Positions 23,945-35,632 of a DNA stretch of 64,000 nt are shown piece by piece. The notes beneath the pieces were generated by a model that searched no databases, was not told the origin of the DNA, and saw only the letters and a list, made by a program, of their open reading frames with translations. Numbering within the stretch: position 1 is the first letter of the stretch; each line of letters starts with the position of its first letter. Made by a program: the position numbers and the translations under genes. Source of the DNA: Mytilus edulis (lineage: Eukaryota; Mollusca; Bivalvia; Mytilida; Mytilidae); assembly GCF_963676685.1 (NCBI RefSeq), contig NC_092351.1:44382733-44446732 (forward strand), read 5' to 3'.

Positions 23945-25966
23945 TGGACCATAATTTGCTATTGGGCTCGTTTCCTATAACTATAGAAAAGTGATAAAAA
24001 TATGTATTACTGTAAAAAAAGTTGTAACTACATCTAAAGATGCCTTTATTTTTATCAACATACAAGTGTATGCTACTCTTCCCTAGAAAAAAAATTGAAA
24101 TTAACAAATTTCAAAGATTATACAACCGTATTTTTGTGTTGTTTCTCGCGTTACTTTTCGCTTCCGAAGTGCATAACGCTGACTGATTTATAGATAATCG
24201 TCACCGGCAAATTCGTAACTTTTGCTTTCAAATAATAAAGAACATCGACCAATAAGAATAGTCAGAAGAAAATGCCGAGAACTATAAGTATTTCTGTAGC
24301 AGGTGTAAGAACACTAGCGTTACTTTGGTTTCCAATTTCGTAACGCAAATTTTAGATGATGTAATCTGCTTTGTTGTAATAGAATTCTTTATAACAATAT
24401 ATATATATGCAAATATGAACTCTCGCGAGATGTTCAAACAGGTAAATCAGAGCTGATTTACATTCTAGTTTTGTTCTTCGTAATAATTAAGTTAGAAAAT
24501 GACGTTATCGTTATGCGTTACATTTCAAACGAAACAGAAGTCCAGTTATTTCCTTTTTTTTATTAAAATTGTTTTTGTCGTTAAGTTCTAATCATTTCCG
24601 GTCATACGTGAAACATGTGACTAATATGTGATCACGTCCTTACGGCCGGATGTATGAAATACTAGGTCTAAACATTGTTTTTGTTTCCAACGGGATGTTA
24701 GCAAACATAATCTGTAGACTTGTTTCGTCTTGTTTAAAAAAGGAAAATACAATTTTCAAAGAGATTGCGCAGGGGGTCTATTATTTTTCCTATGTGCATA
24801 ATGTTACATACGATCTTGTGTGAAAATAAATGCCCAATGACTTGACGAAATCGATTTCAGATTTGACAGACGTTATAACACACTTTGTTTCCTGATAAGG
24901 ATGTAAAGTGTCCTTGGAAAATTCAATAGACATTACGTCTCTTATCATTGTGCCGATGCTCGTTGGATTGATTTCGCTTCAGCAGTAAATATTACTGGAT
25001 ATTTTAGGTGAATAAAGATAATTTAATAAAAAATACATGTTAATATACCGTTACACTTGGAATGTACAAAGTTGGTATCTTTGTCACAATTTTTAATTAT
25101 TCTTTTTTATTCATGTTCTGCAAACACTTTTTAGAAACGCAATAAACTTGTCAAAGGAGAAGTAAACTTTTACCATGCATGACTTGAAAGGAAGTACTTT
25201 ATTGATTTTAGCCCAATAAAGTAGGTTAAAATGTGGAAACCATGTAGATGGTGTACAGGTCACAACTATAAAATGGTGCCTATTTTAAAGATTTTAATTC
25301 CAAGTTAAAAGTTTTTTTCTCTACTGGATTTAAAGAATTTTACATTGCCAATAATTTGGAATAAATTGTATATAACTGGAATTTCAAAACCAAATATAAA
25401 TACATTTTTTTTGGCTAAAACATCAAGATACAACGATCATGGTATCCTGTATCAATGAAGAAAATATGGAAATTTCTGAATAAATTGTACTAATTGTTTT
25501 CAAAACAAGCACATATTTAGGAGTTTTATAATACTGTTACATTTAAGATGGATTTTAAGAAAAAGTATACTGTTCAGATTATTTTAAGCAGATTTTGCAA
25601 TAAAATACAACTAAAAAAATGCTTTCGGTTTCTTATGGTTTCCTATCGCGTTTAAAAAAAACTTTAATTTAACATTGAAAATAGATTTTAAATATTAACA
25701 TGAAGCAAGTAACACTAGTAATGGTGTTTATTTATGTCTTTTGAAATATATTGTGCAAAATAAAGAAAATAAAGATTGGTTTCCTGTTTGGTTTCCTGTC
25801 ACGTAAACGGTGAATCAAAATGTATTATTTTTTTGTTGAAAAACTCAATTGTTCCATTAATACTATTCTAACACCAACACAACCCACAGAATAAAAGTTA
25901 AAGTTTTAGAACTTATAAAAAAGGATACAAAAAGAAACCAAAGGCCGAATACCAAATTATGGTCCA
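23945..25966. mobile_element. 2.0 kb TIR element with TA flanks upstream of MFSD6
   Basis: The left end TGGACCATAATTTG, followed by CTATTGGGCTCGTTTCCT, is inverted at the right end (AAAGAAACC, then CCGAATACCAAATTATGGTC to 25966). TA borders both ends (23943-23944 and 25967-25968). Sub-terminal GGTTTCC words recur at about 24327, 25638, 25788 and 25800, the last three followed by C-rich CGCG or CACG. No transposase frame is visible. Confidence 0.72.
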
Positions 25967-25968
25967 TA

Positions 25969-28033
25969 TTCAGATATTAGTCAGTTACAATTTAATGTAA
26001 GTGTTTATCACAATTATACTAACCCATGCAATATTCTTGAAAATTGTAATAAAATCATTATCAACATAATTGTTTCATACTGCACATGCTATTCTGTATT
26101 TATGTAAGGTGGTAAATTGATTTGAAAAAATATTCTAATAAATCTCTCAACTCATCTTTATGAAAATTTGATATTCAAATAAATGTCAAAAGCCAACTAT
26201 TTTACTGTCCACCTTTTATATTATTATAAAATTCATAAACGTTTTAGAATAACACTGAATTCATATATATATCATTGTTTTCATTCCTTATAAACATTTT
26301 TATATTTGGGACTGATCCACTTGGGACGGATCAACCTGGGATAGAACAACTTGCAACAGATCGCCTTTTGGCCGGATCGACATGAATGCTCTCATTACCA
26401 CTCCCCTCACAATTGTTAATAATGTTATCGTTTTCAAGACATTCAACACAACAATTTGAATAAATACATTTAAGCCTTTTTCAACTGATTTTTATAGTTC
26501 GTTTTTATGTTGTACTGTTTTACCACTTTACCAGGTTAGGGGAGGGTTGGGATCCTGCTAACATGTTTAACCCTGTCACATTCTTTATGTATGTGCCTGT
26601 CCCAAGTCTGGACCTGTAATTCAGTGTTTTTTGTCTGTTAAAGTGTTACATATTTGTTTTTCGTTCATTTTTTGTTCATAAATTAGGCCATTAGTTTTCT
26701 CGTTTGAATTGTTTTACATTGTCATTTCTGGGCCTTGTATAGCTGATAATGGGGTATGGGTTTTGCTCATTGTTGAAGGCTGTACTATGACCGATATTTG
26801 TTAATTTCTGTGTCATTTTGGTCTCTTGTGGAAAGTTGTCTCATTGGCAATCATATCACACCTTTTTCATATTTATACTTGTATTTCATTTCTAGTCATT
26901 GTTTTGAATTGAATATTGATTCACAGGGACAACAGAGTAAATTATCTGAAGCGATCAACTATGCATCGTTATACAACTTTTTCCTGATTACATCATACAT
27001 GTACAGGAGCACGTTTTCTCTGTACTCAATACTTGGAGTGTTGGAAACGCGCCGGGCTATGTTTTCAATTCGCTAACAAGTTTCAGGTTTAACATCATCA
27101 GTATTTCATTTGTCCCTGCGATATTATGAAGTTAAATACTCACCAAATGTAAAAGTAAAAAAATATTGACTTGTTTTAGATTATTTTAGGACGACATTAT
27201 ATTAACAAAACAGTAACGGAAAGCAATGAAATAAATCCGGTATTTTTTTTACTACAGTGATATGACCATTTTATTCACGGATTTTTTTTATCTTTTAAAT
27301 ACAACAGAGTTGTATTATTAAAAAAAAAATATTGGGTGCTAGGTTTTAAATAGTAACTCTATATATTGTTTTATTAAATGATATGAGCAAATCATCCCTA
27401 TTACACGGGACACTTCATAATGTGCCAGGGCCGTAACTACATTGAGGCAAATCAGGCAAATGCCTCATGTAAAAAAAAAAATGAAACAAAAGGTTGTTTT
27501 CATATCAAATTGTTTTCACGGAAAGTGTCTTGCAAGAAGCAAGTTCTCTTCACTCTCTGTATCCCCTGGATGTTTTTCATTTTCCATGTTTCCATTTTCC
27601 CGACTTTTAGTTTTCACAAAAAAAATTGTACTTTCTGCATTGTTAATTGAAATTGATATCGAAGAATACAAAACAGTTTGTTTTATTGTATATAATAAAA
27701 CTAGATAGCTGACATGGTTTGAATTAAAGTAAGGTCACATATTTCCCGGTATCAAATAATTTGAAGAAAAAAAACATTCGGCCATGTATGACCTTTTACA
27801 TTGAAAGGTTAAACTTCGCTAAGTAGTGTTGAGACCCTTTTACAGATAATAAAGGAGTATGGGGACATAACCACTCACAAAGTCAATGCGTAGAAAAAAT
27901 ACAAATGATCAATGGTCAAATATTGTGTTCCTGTTTTTCATCTTGATAGTTGCCGAATGGTCTTCAACAATACTTTTAGAGAATCATTAATACCGTAAAA
28001 GATCGTAAAACCGCAAGGCGAAGATGTTCCCTA
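25969..28033. other. Spacer with R3 copy and repeat scraps
   Basis: The longest R3 copy is at 26525-26875 (CCAGGTTAGGGGAGGG ... TTGTCTCATTGGCAATCATA). A short scrap at 27425-27470 (CAGGGCCGTAACTAC ... GCAAATGCCTCATGT) looks like another dispersed family. The open stretch 26930-27075 after a CACAG is exon-like but has no recognisable content. No gene is supported. Confidence 0.5.
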
Positions 28034-28772
28034 GTGTAGGCGAGTGTAATATTTGAAAAAGACGTCTAGTTAAGGACTTTAATGCACCCACCTAACACAC
28101 GGCTAATTTCTTTTTTAAATGAAAGAATAATGATTTAACTTTGATTTTTGCCCGGTCGTCACAAAATCGTACGGTGCAGTTTTTGTAAAATTGACGTTTA
28201 TTTCGGAAATTAGTTGAATATTATAAAACTACGACATGTTTGTCAAGCAAAGGAAATTAGTCGTATCTCTTCTTTTAGACAGAATAATTAAGTGAATTAG
28301 ATTCTTAGAATAATGAAAAACATTATTTACAAATGCAAATCCGCATGCTTTTGCATTCCTTCTAAATATTTGACATTTTGTACGAAAATTTTCATAATCC
28401 TGACCTTTTCGGATCTACAATTAAATTTTTATTAAATGATTTTGCACTCTATCCGTTTTAGAACACACCAAATTACTCATCAGTTATCGTTTTTTCATTC
28501 AGGATCAAGACTTTATCTCAACATTTCTTAAAATCACGAGTTTCTGTAATTTTATGATGTTGGGTAAAATCACTATAGTTTCCGGAATCCCTTATCTATT
28601 TCGTTATCGTTTTTTTACTGAATATATTAGTCGATTTCCGTGTACTTAATAGTGCTATTAGAGTACTATAAATCATATTTAAACGGTTCTATTTCTATCT
28701 TTAACATCAGTGTAGCTTAAATAGATATGAAATCGTCCGAAATTAAGATCAAATTTAAGTAAAACATAATTT

Positions 28773-30105
28773 TTGAGTTCTGTAGAATTACCCCTTTCTA
28801 AAAAAGGAATCGTATCGGAAAATTGTAGAAAATCTTCCGAGTCGTGTCAAACTTTTCACAGTCCAGTTCACAATGAAACCATTTCTATGCTAAAAAGCAA
28901 AAACTATCCATTGATTGACATAGATATGCAAAGTCTGTCATGTATTTACTACATAGAAACTATGTAGTTAAACACTTAAATGATTGCCGCTGTGGGAAAA
29001 CTAAAAGATGAAGTTTACAGAAGACTGGTCGATGAATATGAAAAAAAATTAAAACATCCCATTTGAAAATACAAAATATCATAAGATTTGCTATAAATAT
29101 TTTAAAAGTAAGCACAACCTATCATCTTCTGTTTTGTCCGCTGTACAAAGATTTTGTACTTCATGTACCAATTCTGCCGACCAGTCTCTTCTCATATATC
29201 AACGAGGACAGTAGATCTATAACTCATTCTGATTTGTCTGTTTGTATATTTTGCAAATTTATAAAGCCTATAAGCAAGGTACACAACTTTATAAGGTATC
29301 CTTTGAGGAGCAAACGCAAGCTGTATTGAGTGTTACTACATATATCTCCTACAATGATCTGATTTACAAAATAACTCATGATAATTTTACTATTAAATCT
29401 TTATACCATCGAGCTTGCATCGCTAAATATTTGTTACAAAATTTAAAATCAGAAAGTAAAGAGCTATTTAATTCTGAACATAACACAGCTTTTACTAACA
29501 TTTCGACGATTAAAGATGACGTGCCTGTACACAAGGAAGTATTCTGGTTAACAACTTTAATTACTTGGTCAGTTAACCGGGCTTAATAAATTTCTGCCCC
29601 AGAATAGCCGACGAGAAAACTACAGAACATATTATCAGCTTCAACAAAAACTAAAAATATATGGTCAATTTATAGTTACATATATACAGCATCAACGAGG
29701 CCAAGGTACATCCAATATTGTATACAGTAGCTCTATAATTTTGTCTTATGCCGTAATGACGGAAAATTACTCGTTTAAAATGACAGTTATATACAGTCTG
29801 TCAAATTCAAAGATCTGAGCAGTGACTGCGAAACTGGTTGCAAGCACTTTATGCAGCTACTAGTATTTTACGGAAGCATATATGGGGTAAAGTTGTAATC
29901 CAATCAGATGAATATCCATTATCTAAAAAAATTTCACTGGATTATTAAATTAAAATTATGCCACCTGCTTTCAAAACATTTCTGTATTGTCTTTTGGATG
30001 ATTGCGCATCTGCCGCAGTTAATAAAGCGTACGATATTCCTCTTGACAAAGTTCTTAGATGTATGGCGTTAGTAGAATGTATGTATATCTATAAATATTT
30101 GTTTT
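28773..30105 (+). pseudogene. Decayed mobile-element protein with C2HC-type motif
   Basis: Fragments in shifting frames line up into one broken coding region. A CIFCKF pair (about 29245-29260) is followed after a frame change by SFEEQTQAVLSV and a YHRAC motif (about 29405-29420), giving a CxxC...HxxxC arrangement. Next come YYQLQQKL and QRGQGTSNIVYSS (about 29630-29740), then MPPAFKTFLYCLLDD (about 29958-30003). I recall proteins with this layout as uncharacterised multicopy genes in molluscs and cnidarians; that is a recollection, not a search. Several stops and frame changes show it is dead. Confidence 0.45.
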
Positions 30106-30404
30106 AATCTTTTTCATTTAGGTTTATTATTACAAATGCACCGTATTTATGGACACACCTTTGATAACTATTAACAAGTTTGACTGCTCAAGAGATTGGA
30201 AAAATTGAAAATGGGGCATACATTCTACGTGGCATTATTTTTCTTCTGGGGGTCAACATTTTATCCAAGACAAGTCGACCTAACTACAGAAACAATAAAA
30301 GTTCTCCGTATGACTTTGGTTTGGTAAAAGGCAACATCGGTCCGGTATGATGTCATCCAAATTGCTACAAGATTTGATCTGTTCACGCATTGGTATAGGT
30401 ATAG

Positions 30405-30715
30405 GGGGAGGGTTGAGATCTCCAAAAACATGTTTAACCCCGGCGCAATTTTACGCCTGTCCCAAATCAGGAGCCTCTGGCCTTTCTTAGTTTTGTGTGA
30501 TTTTTTATTATTATTTCTTGAGTATATTTCGAAGCTTAGTATGACGTCCATTATCATTTCAAACTAGTACATTTTTGTTTATGGGCCAGCTGAAGAACGC
30601 CTCCGGGTTTGGGAGTTTCTTGCTGCATTGATGACCCATTGGTGATCTTCGGCCGTTGCCTGCTTTTTGAACGGGTTGGTGTCTCTTTGACAAATCCCTC
30701 ATGTCCATTCCCAAT
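30405..30715 (+). repeat. R1 dispersed repeat copy
   Basis: GGTATAGGGGGAGGGTTGAG ... CAGGAGCCTCTGGCC ... GGGCCAGCTGAAGAACGCCT ... GTGTCTCTTTGACAAA follows the R1 order, on the strand opposite to the copies at 46 and 52 kb. It is nested between the inverted arms of the 28-32 kb element. Confidence 0.75.
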
Positions 30716-32026
30716 TTTTAATTCAATCTGTATATAGTAGATCTTGTGTCTGCTTTGAGCAAAACCTCTGCTGTACTGATATATGCCCATGCCAAGGAAG
30801 TTGTCTTTGTATGGATATGTTGACCGATAAGAATGGTGAGATTACAAGTTAAAATGAAGCTATAATATTCCGATATCGCAAGATTTCGACACCTAAATGG
30901 TCCAACATCCCATTGGTCCGACGTTTCGATCATTTAGGTTATACTCTAACGGAATTTTAACATAAGAAAGCCAAATAAAAGGTTCAATATTAGGATAACC
31001 GTGTCCTCCGTTTGAAACGGTGAAACAAGATATAAAAAAGTAATACTTAGTGCCAAAGAAGCCGAACGTCATCACTAGCGTAATTCAAAATAAGTACAAA
31101 CTACTTTGTCAAGTGTTGTTTGATTAGTTAGATATCTCAAGATACACGGCGGCCGACTAAAGTAAAATCAAACTTAGTTTGATGTACAATGAGTGATCAT
31201 ATTTTTCTTGTGATGTTTTATATTAAAATTGTCACAATTTTGTTGATATAAATATACTAGTAGCACTTTACTCATTTTAGTAATGTTAGTTAGACTACTC
31301 TTATCATATCTGATTTAGTGATGTAAATGAAATTGCGATATGATCCAGACTCAACATATTGCACTACAATAATAAAATAATTCTGCCCTATGGTTGTCTG
31401 ATCTTGAAGCGGTTGACAGGCTTTCAAATTAACAGGAGACCATACACTTCCTCAATTTTAATGTACAGCTCATCATGGGACTTTTCTAAACAATTCAAAA
31501 TACGTCATATGTTATATTTCCCCCTTGCTTCAAATATTTTGTTTCGGATTATTTTATATCAAATTTGCAGATATGTGTTTGTAAATACGTGCAATCAAAT
31601 GATATGGAGGTATTATAAGATTTAGATAATGCAAGGGCGACTACATATACATTTGTGTGACTTAATGGTTGATTTTCAAATATTCCGAGAGAAAGCGTTA
31701 CGTAACATGCGTTACCGTTAAAATCAACCAAAATTAATTAATACTATGATAGAAATATATTTTTCCAACAGTAATACAGCATTCCTGTAAAATTGTTTCG
31801 TTTTTGCATTTGTTTTGACTAGATTTTTCTACTGGAAGTATCCGTGAATTGAAATTGCACCCATGACCTTTGACCTCGATTTAAAAAAAAATGCACCATA
31901 ATTTCTTTTGACGACCGGGATATTTAGAAAGTACACATTCTTAGCTTTCCAGTGATATACAATTTAGCCGTGTGTTAGGTAGGTGCATTAAAAATGTAAA
32001 TTTGGCTCTCATATCACTCGCCTAAG

Positions 32027-33289
32027 TGTGGACTTTTAGTATAATACTGCAATGTCACTATATTTAAATCTAGTCATAAAAAATCACCAAAGTCTAATCA
32101 CAATACAAGACAAGAACAGACAGACAGATCTATACGGTATTAATAATTATGAGAATTAAGATTTTTGCTTTATCCTACAAATCGGTCTTTTAATGTTGTC
32201 TTTAATACCTAAAAGTCTTAAATTACAATGAATCTTTGTTTTTGCTTTGAGACCTGATTGTCGAAAGAAATATCTAAAAATTAATTATGCCGTTTCAATG
32301 CAAGAAAGAGTCTGGGAAACGCTCAGAATGCACGATTTTGCGTTATTTTTCTCAAAGCTTCTGGGAGCCTTAAGCGGCCCCCAGACCCCTCGCCTAAATC
32401 TTCGAGTCTCGGGTCCAATACAGCTAACTTGACCTCGAATCTATAAAAGGGCCAATACAGAAACAGCCAGTTAATAACACTTTATACATAGAATATAATA
32501 CAATCACTGTGAATATTCACCTGGTGGAGGATTACTTTTTTTATTTTTATCTTAAACATATTTTATTAAGATATGAAAGGGATTGAGAAAACAGGCAGAG
32601 CCTATAAAAGCTCTCTCCATAAAGGAGGATTACTTTACATATAGCCCTAATATGGTAATCCTTTGAATGATGTCATGATACAGAGGTAAGGTATGATACG
32701 GATGGCTTCTTTAGAAGCTGCTTCAATCTTCAATCTTTGAATTGTCTGGATGTGGTGTGATTGTCAGTGAGACAACATTTCACAACACACGACATGACAC
32801 AGAAATTGATAACTATAGGTAACCGGACGGCCTTCAACAATGAACAGAGTCTAAATTGCAGTCATTTATCATTTTAGAAAAAAGAATAATTTACCATGTA
32901 TTTAAGAGAGAAATCAAATGATGTAGAGTATACAGTTTCATTATGGGACGGCGGAGTAAGATTTCGTAAAAATAAATTAATTTAGATGTACACACACACA
33001 TCATTAGAAAGGGACAATTATCCATCAAGACCATGTAGTACAAGGATGCGACCAATTACAGATTACCAAACAGCCTTCAACATTTAGTAAAAACCATACC
33101 CATAGTAACCTATAATATGACTAAACGAGAAAACCAGTTCTATTCTTATATATAGAAAACCAAATTTTTGAAATATATACTCACATTAGACTATATATGA
33201 TGCTTCATGATTTATATATGTTATTTTGAAATTGAGCACTCATAACATTACGCTTACCAAAACTAATTTCCAGATGTTTGAAGATGTTC
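32027..33289. other. Spacer with reversed R3 scraps
   Basis: Reverse R3 fragments lie at about 32735-32860 (GTGGTGTGATTGTCAGTGAG ... CCTTCAACAATGAACAG) and 33030-33125. A short GC-rich patch at 32365-32410 (GCGGCCCCCAGACCCC) stands out from the AT-rich surroundings; its family is unknown to me. No gene is supported. Confidence 0.5.
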
Positions 33290-33575
33290 TCAGTTTTCAA
33301 TTTATTTGACATGAATTCCTTTCCACCCTTCTTGAAAACTCTGTCCGACACAAAGAACGGAGATTCCGCCTACTTTTGAACAACTGCTTATCAACTTAAG
33401 TCATGTCCATGTGCATGAAGCAGAATCTTATGAGATACGTGGATTAATATTAAGTTCTTTTGTTGCTTAAAACAAAAGTCATTTCAGTCATAGTCCAAAA
33501 TATTAAACCAGACCATTCGAAACAATCCGTTCCATAGAACAACTCATTAATATTCCTTTCAGATCTGTTTGGCAT
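33290..33575 (-). pseudogene. Remnant of four-TM family gene
   Basis: From 33575 the minus strand reads MPNRSERNINELFYGTDCFE and then WSGLIFWTMTEMTFVL, close to IFCGTDCFKW and SCLIFWTMTGVIFIL of the intact gene at 40220-40702. The frame then closes. Further on (about 33365-33295) VGGISVLCVGQSFQEGWKGI matches the TM2/loop segment VGCFCVFCAGLSMFSKMGER. TM3, TM4 and the C-terminus are not found. Confidence 0.65.
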
Positions 33576-34469
33576 GTTTACACAATAATAATAGTTTTCT
33601 CCTAAAATTAATTCAGATTGTACCATTGTAGTTTCCGTTAAAAAGTACACTGTCCACTGGTTTTACCGCGTTTACTCTCTTAAATAGCTTAACCCAGGAT
33701 AAACATATATATAATGCAGTCAGCAGGTTTTAAGAACATCAGTTGTTCGACCTGTTTGTAAATTTTTTGTTAAAATATACTTTTTCACTGTTTTGGTCTT
33801 TTGGAAAATGTCGTTTGTGCTGTATTTAGACTCCTTTACAACGAAATTTGATTTACATGGATTGGACGCGTATAAAAATGGCGGTATTTATCCAACGCAA
33901 TCATAGGTTTGAATGGTGTTTTCAATTTAGACTTGTATATATATCTTAAACATTTATTAACGCAATAGATATACATAGATTAAAGTCAATGACCCAGTAC
34001 TTGATCTTAATCAGGTAAAATATACTGTATGGCAATCCTGAGAAAATTTTGTCGAACATATTTGTATGAATAATAGGAGATGTGAGGTATAATTTTAAGA
34101 GACAATACACCAACGACAACGATAACACGAAGGAATTTAGAGGTTAACATACAATAGGTATAGGTGTGAATAAAGTAAACAGAATACCCCAAATTCTCTC
34201 AAATAATCTTTGTCATATATTCAGATTTTTCTGGTTTAATCAATAAAAAGTTTGTACGCACTAATTCCTGCTTTTCTTTACATCATTGGTTTACATATAG
34301 TTTAAAATAAAATTTAGAATGACTTATACTAGTATCTCATAACTAAAGACACGGACCTATAACTTAATTGTTTCTGCAATTTTTTAAATATAGTGAAACC
34401 AAGTAGAGAACATCCTAAACATCCCGATAAGAAATGTCAATCACCAACGTGTTCCTGAAAATGTAGTTA
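33576..34469. other. Gene-free spacer
   Basis: AT-rich, with no recognised family and no exon-like frame. This is the upstream flank of the four-TM remnant. Confidence 0.5.
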
Positions 34470-34740
34470 AATAAAGGCAACAGTAGTATACCGCTGTTCG
34501 AAAGTCCTAAATCGATTGCGAGAAAACAAATCCGGGTTACAAACTAAAACTGAGGTAAACACGTCAACTATAAGAGGAAAGCGACGAAACAACAGAAAAA
34601 ATGAAGTGCAACAAAAAAAAAATGCGACACACACAGAAACGAACTATAACTTGTATAAGATAAAATGCTTCCATATCCTGACTTGGTACAGGACATTTTA
34701 AGAAAAAATGATGGGTTGCACCTGGTTTTGTGGCTAGCCA
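34470..34740 (+). repeat. R6 dispersed repeat copy
   Basis: AATAAAGGCAACAGTAGTAT, ACCGCTGTTCGAAA, ACTAAAACTGAGGTAAACAC and GGACATTTTAAGAAAAA recur in the same order at 47215-47435. A reversed scrap lies near 42750-42780. Confidence 0.75.
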
Positions 34741-34869
34741 AAGCTCGCACTTTAATGGCAATGTTAAATATAACACTAAAAGGACAACATTACATTACAG
34801 GACTACAGTACAAATAAATGCAAGAACATTCAGGACTGAGATTACAATATGACATTTCGACATGCTCAT

Positions 34870-35155
34870 AGTTATCAAAGGTACCAGGCTTATAATTTAA
34901 TACACCATACGTGTGTTTCGTCTACATAAGACTCTCCAGTGACGCTCAGATAAAAAAGTAAAGAAAGACAGACAAGAACAAAGTTGAAGAGCATTGATGA
35001 CCCAAAATTCTAAACAGTTATGCCAAATATGGATAAGGTTATCTATGCCTGGTATAAGAAAATCCTTAGTATTTAGAATAATTCTTATTTTTGCAAACTG
35101 TAAATCTATACATAAAAAAAAAATAACCAACGAGTTCCAATTCGCACAATACAAG
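34870..35155 (-). repeat. R5 dispersed repeat copy
   Basis: GTTATCAAAGGTACCAGG, GTGTTTCGTCTACATAAGAC, CAGTGACGCTCAGAT and ATGCCTGGTATAAGAAAATC form an extended R5 copy. Shorter copies lie at 22990, 40765 and 44733. It creates a spurious 85-residue frame. Confidence 0.7.
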
Positions 35156-35632
35156 TAAATTTTTATTTTTAATTATCGGAAAATAAAGGAACCATTCAGA
35201 TCTCCGGCGAAATTAAGAGAAAGATCCAGGTATTAATGGGGAAAAAACATGGGCTCGAAAGCAATCGTTATTTCGGGATCTGCAAACACACACAATACAA
35301 TCAAGTGGAGGAATTTTTTTCTGTATGAAGTATCTAATGCCAAATAAAAACAAAACAATTGATGAAAATGGTTCATAATTAATATTTAGTTACGGGGAAT
35401 ATTGTCATATAAGAAATACAATAAAAGTTAAGAATCATAATTAAACACTTTTGCCGCGTCTTCATCAAATATACAGTAAAGACTTGTGGTTAGAGCTGAT
35501 AATCAGTCAACTGGTGCCATATTGTCATTTGCGATTTTCTGCTTCTTGTCATCTAGCTTGTTTTCGACTTTTTTAACGGTGAAGGACTTGTACCACCTAT
35601 ACAGATTCTGATTTCACTCGTTCTTTTCTGCC

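Larger units (their letters stand above)
28034..32026. mobile_element. Possible 4 kb element bounded by ~170 bp inverted repeats
   Basis: The left arm (28034-28200) reads GTGTAGGCGAGTG ... AATGCACCCACCTAACACAC ... CCCGGTCGTCAC. The right arm (about 31850-32026) carries the same blocks inverted: GACGACCGGG, then GTGTGTTAGGTAGGTGCATT, then CACTCGCCTAAG. Block order is conserved; identity looks near 70%. A decayed element-type protein (28773-30105) lies between, with a nested R1 copy at 30405-30715. It could instead be two independent inverted copies of one repeat. Confidence 0.5.

Noticed and set aside
34564-35154. Several frames on the minus strand
   Set aside because: They coincide with repeats R6 and R5, which recur elsewhere without conserved frames.
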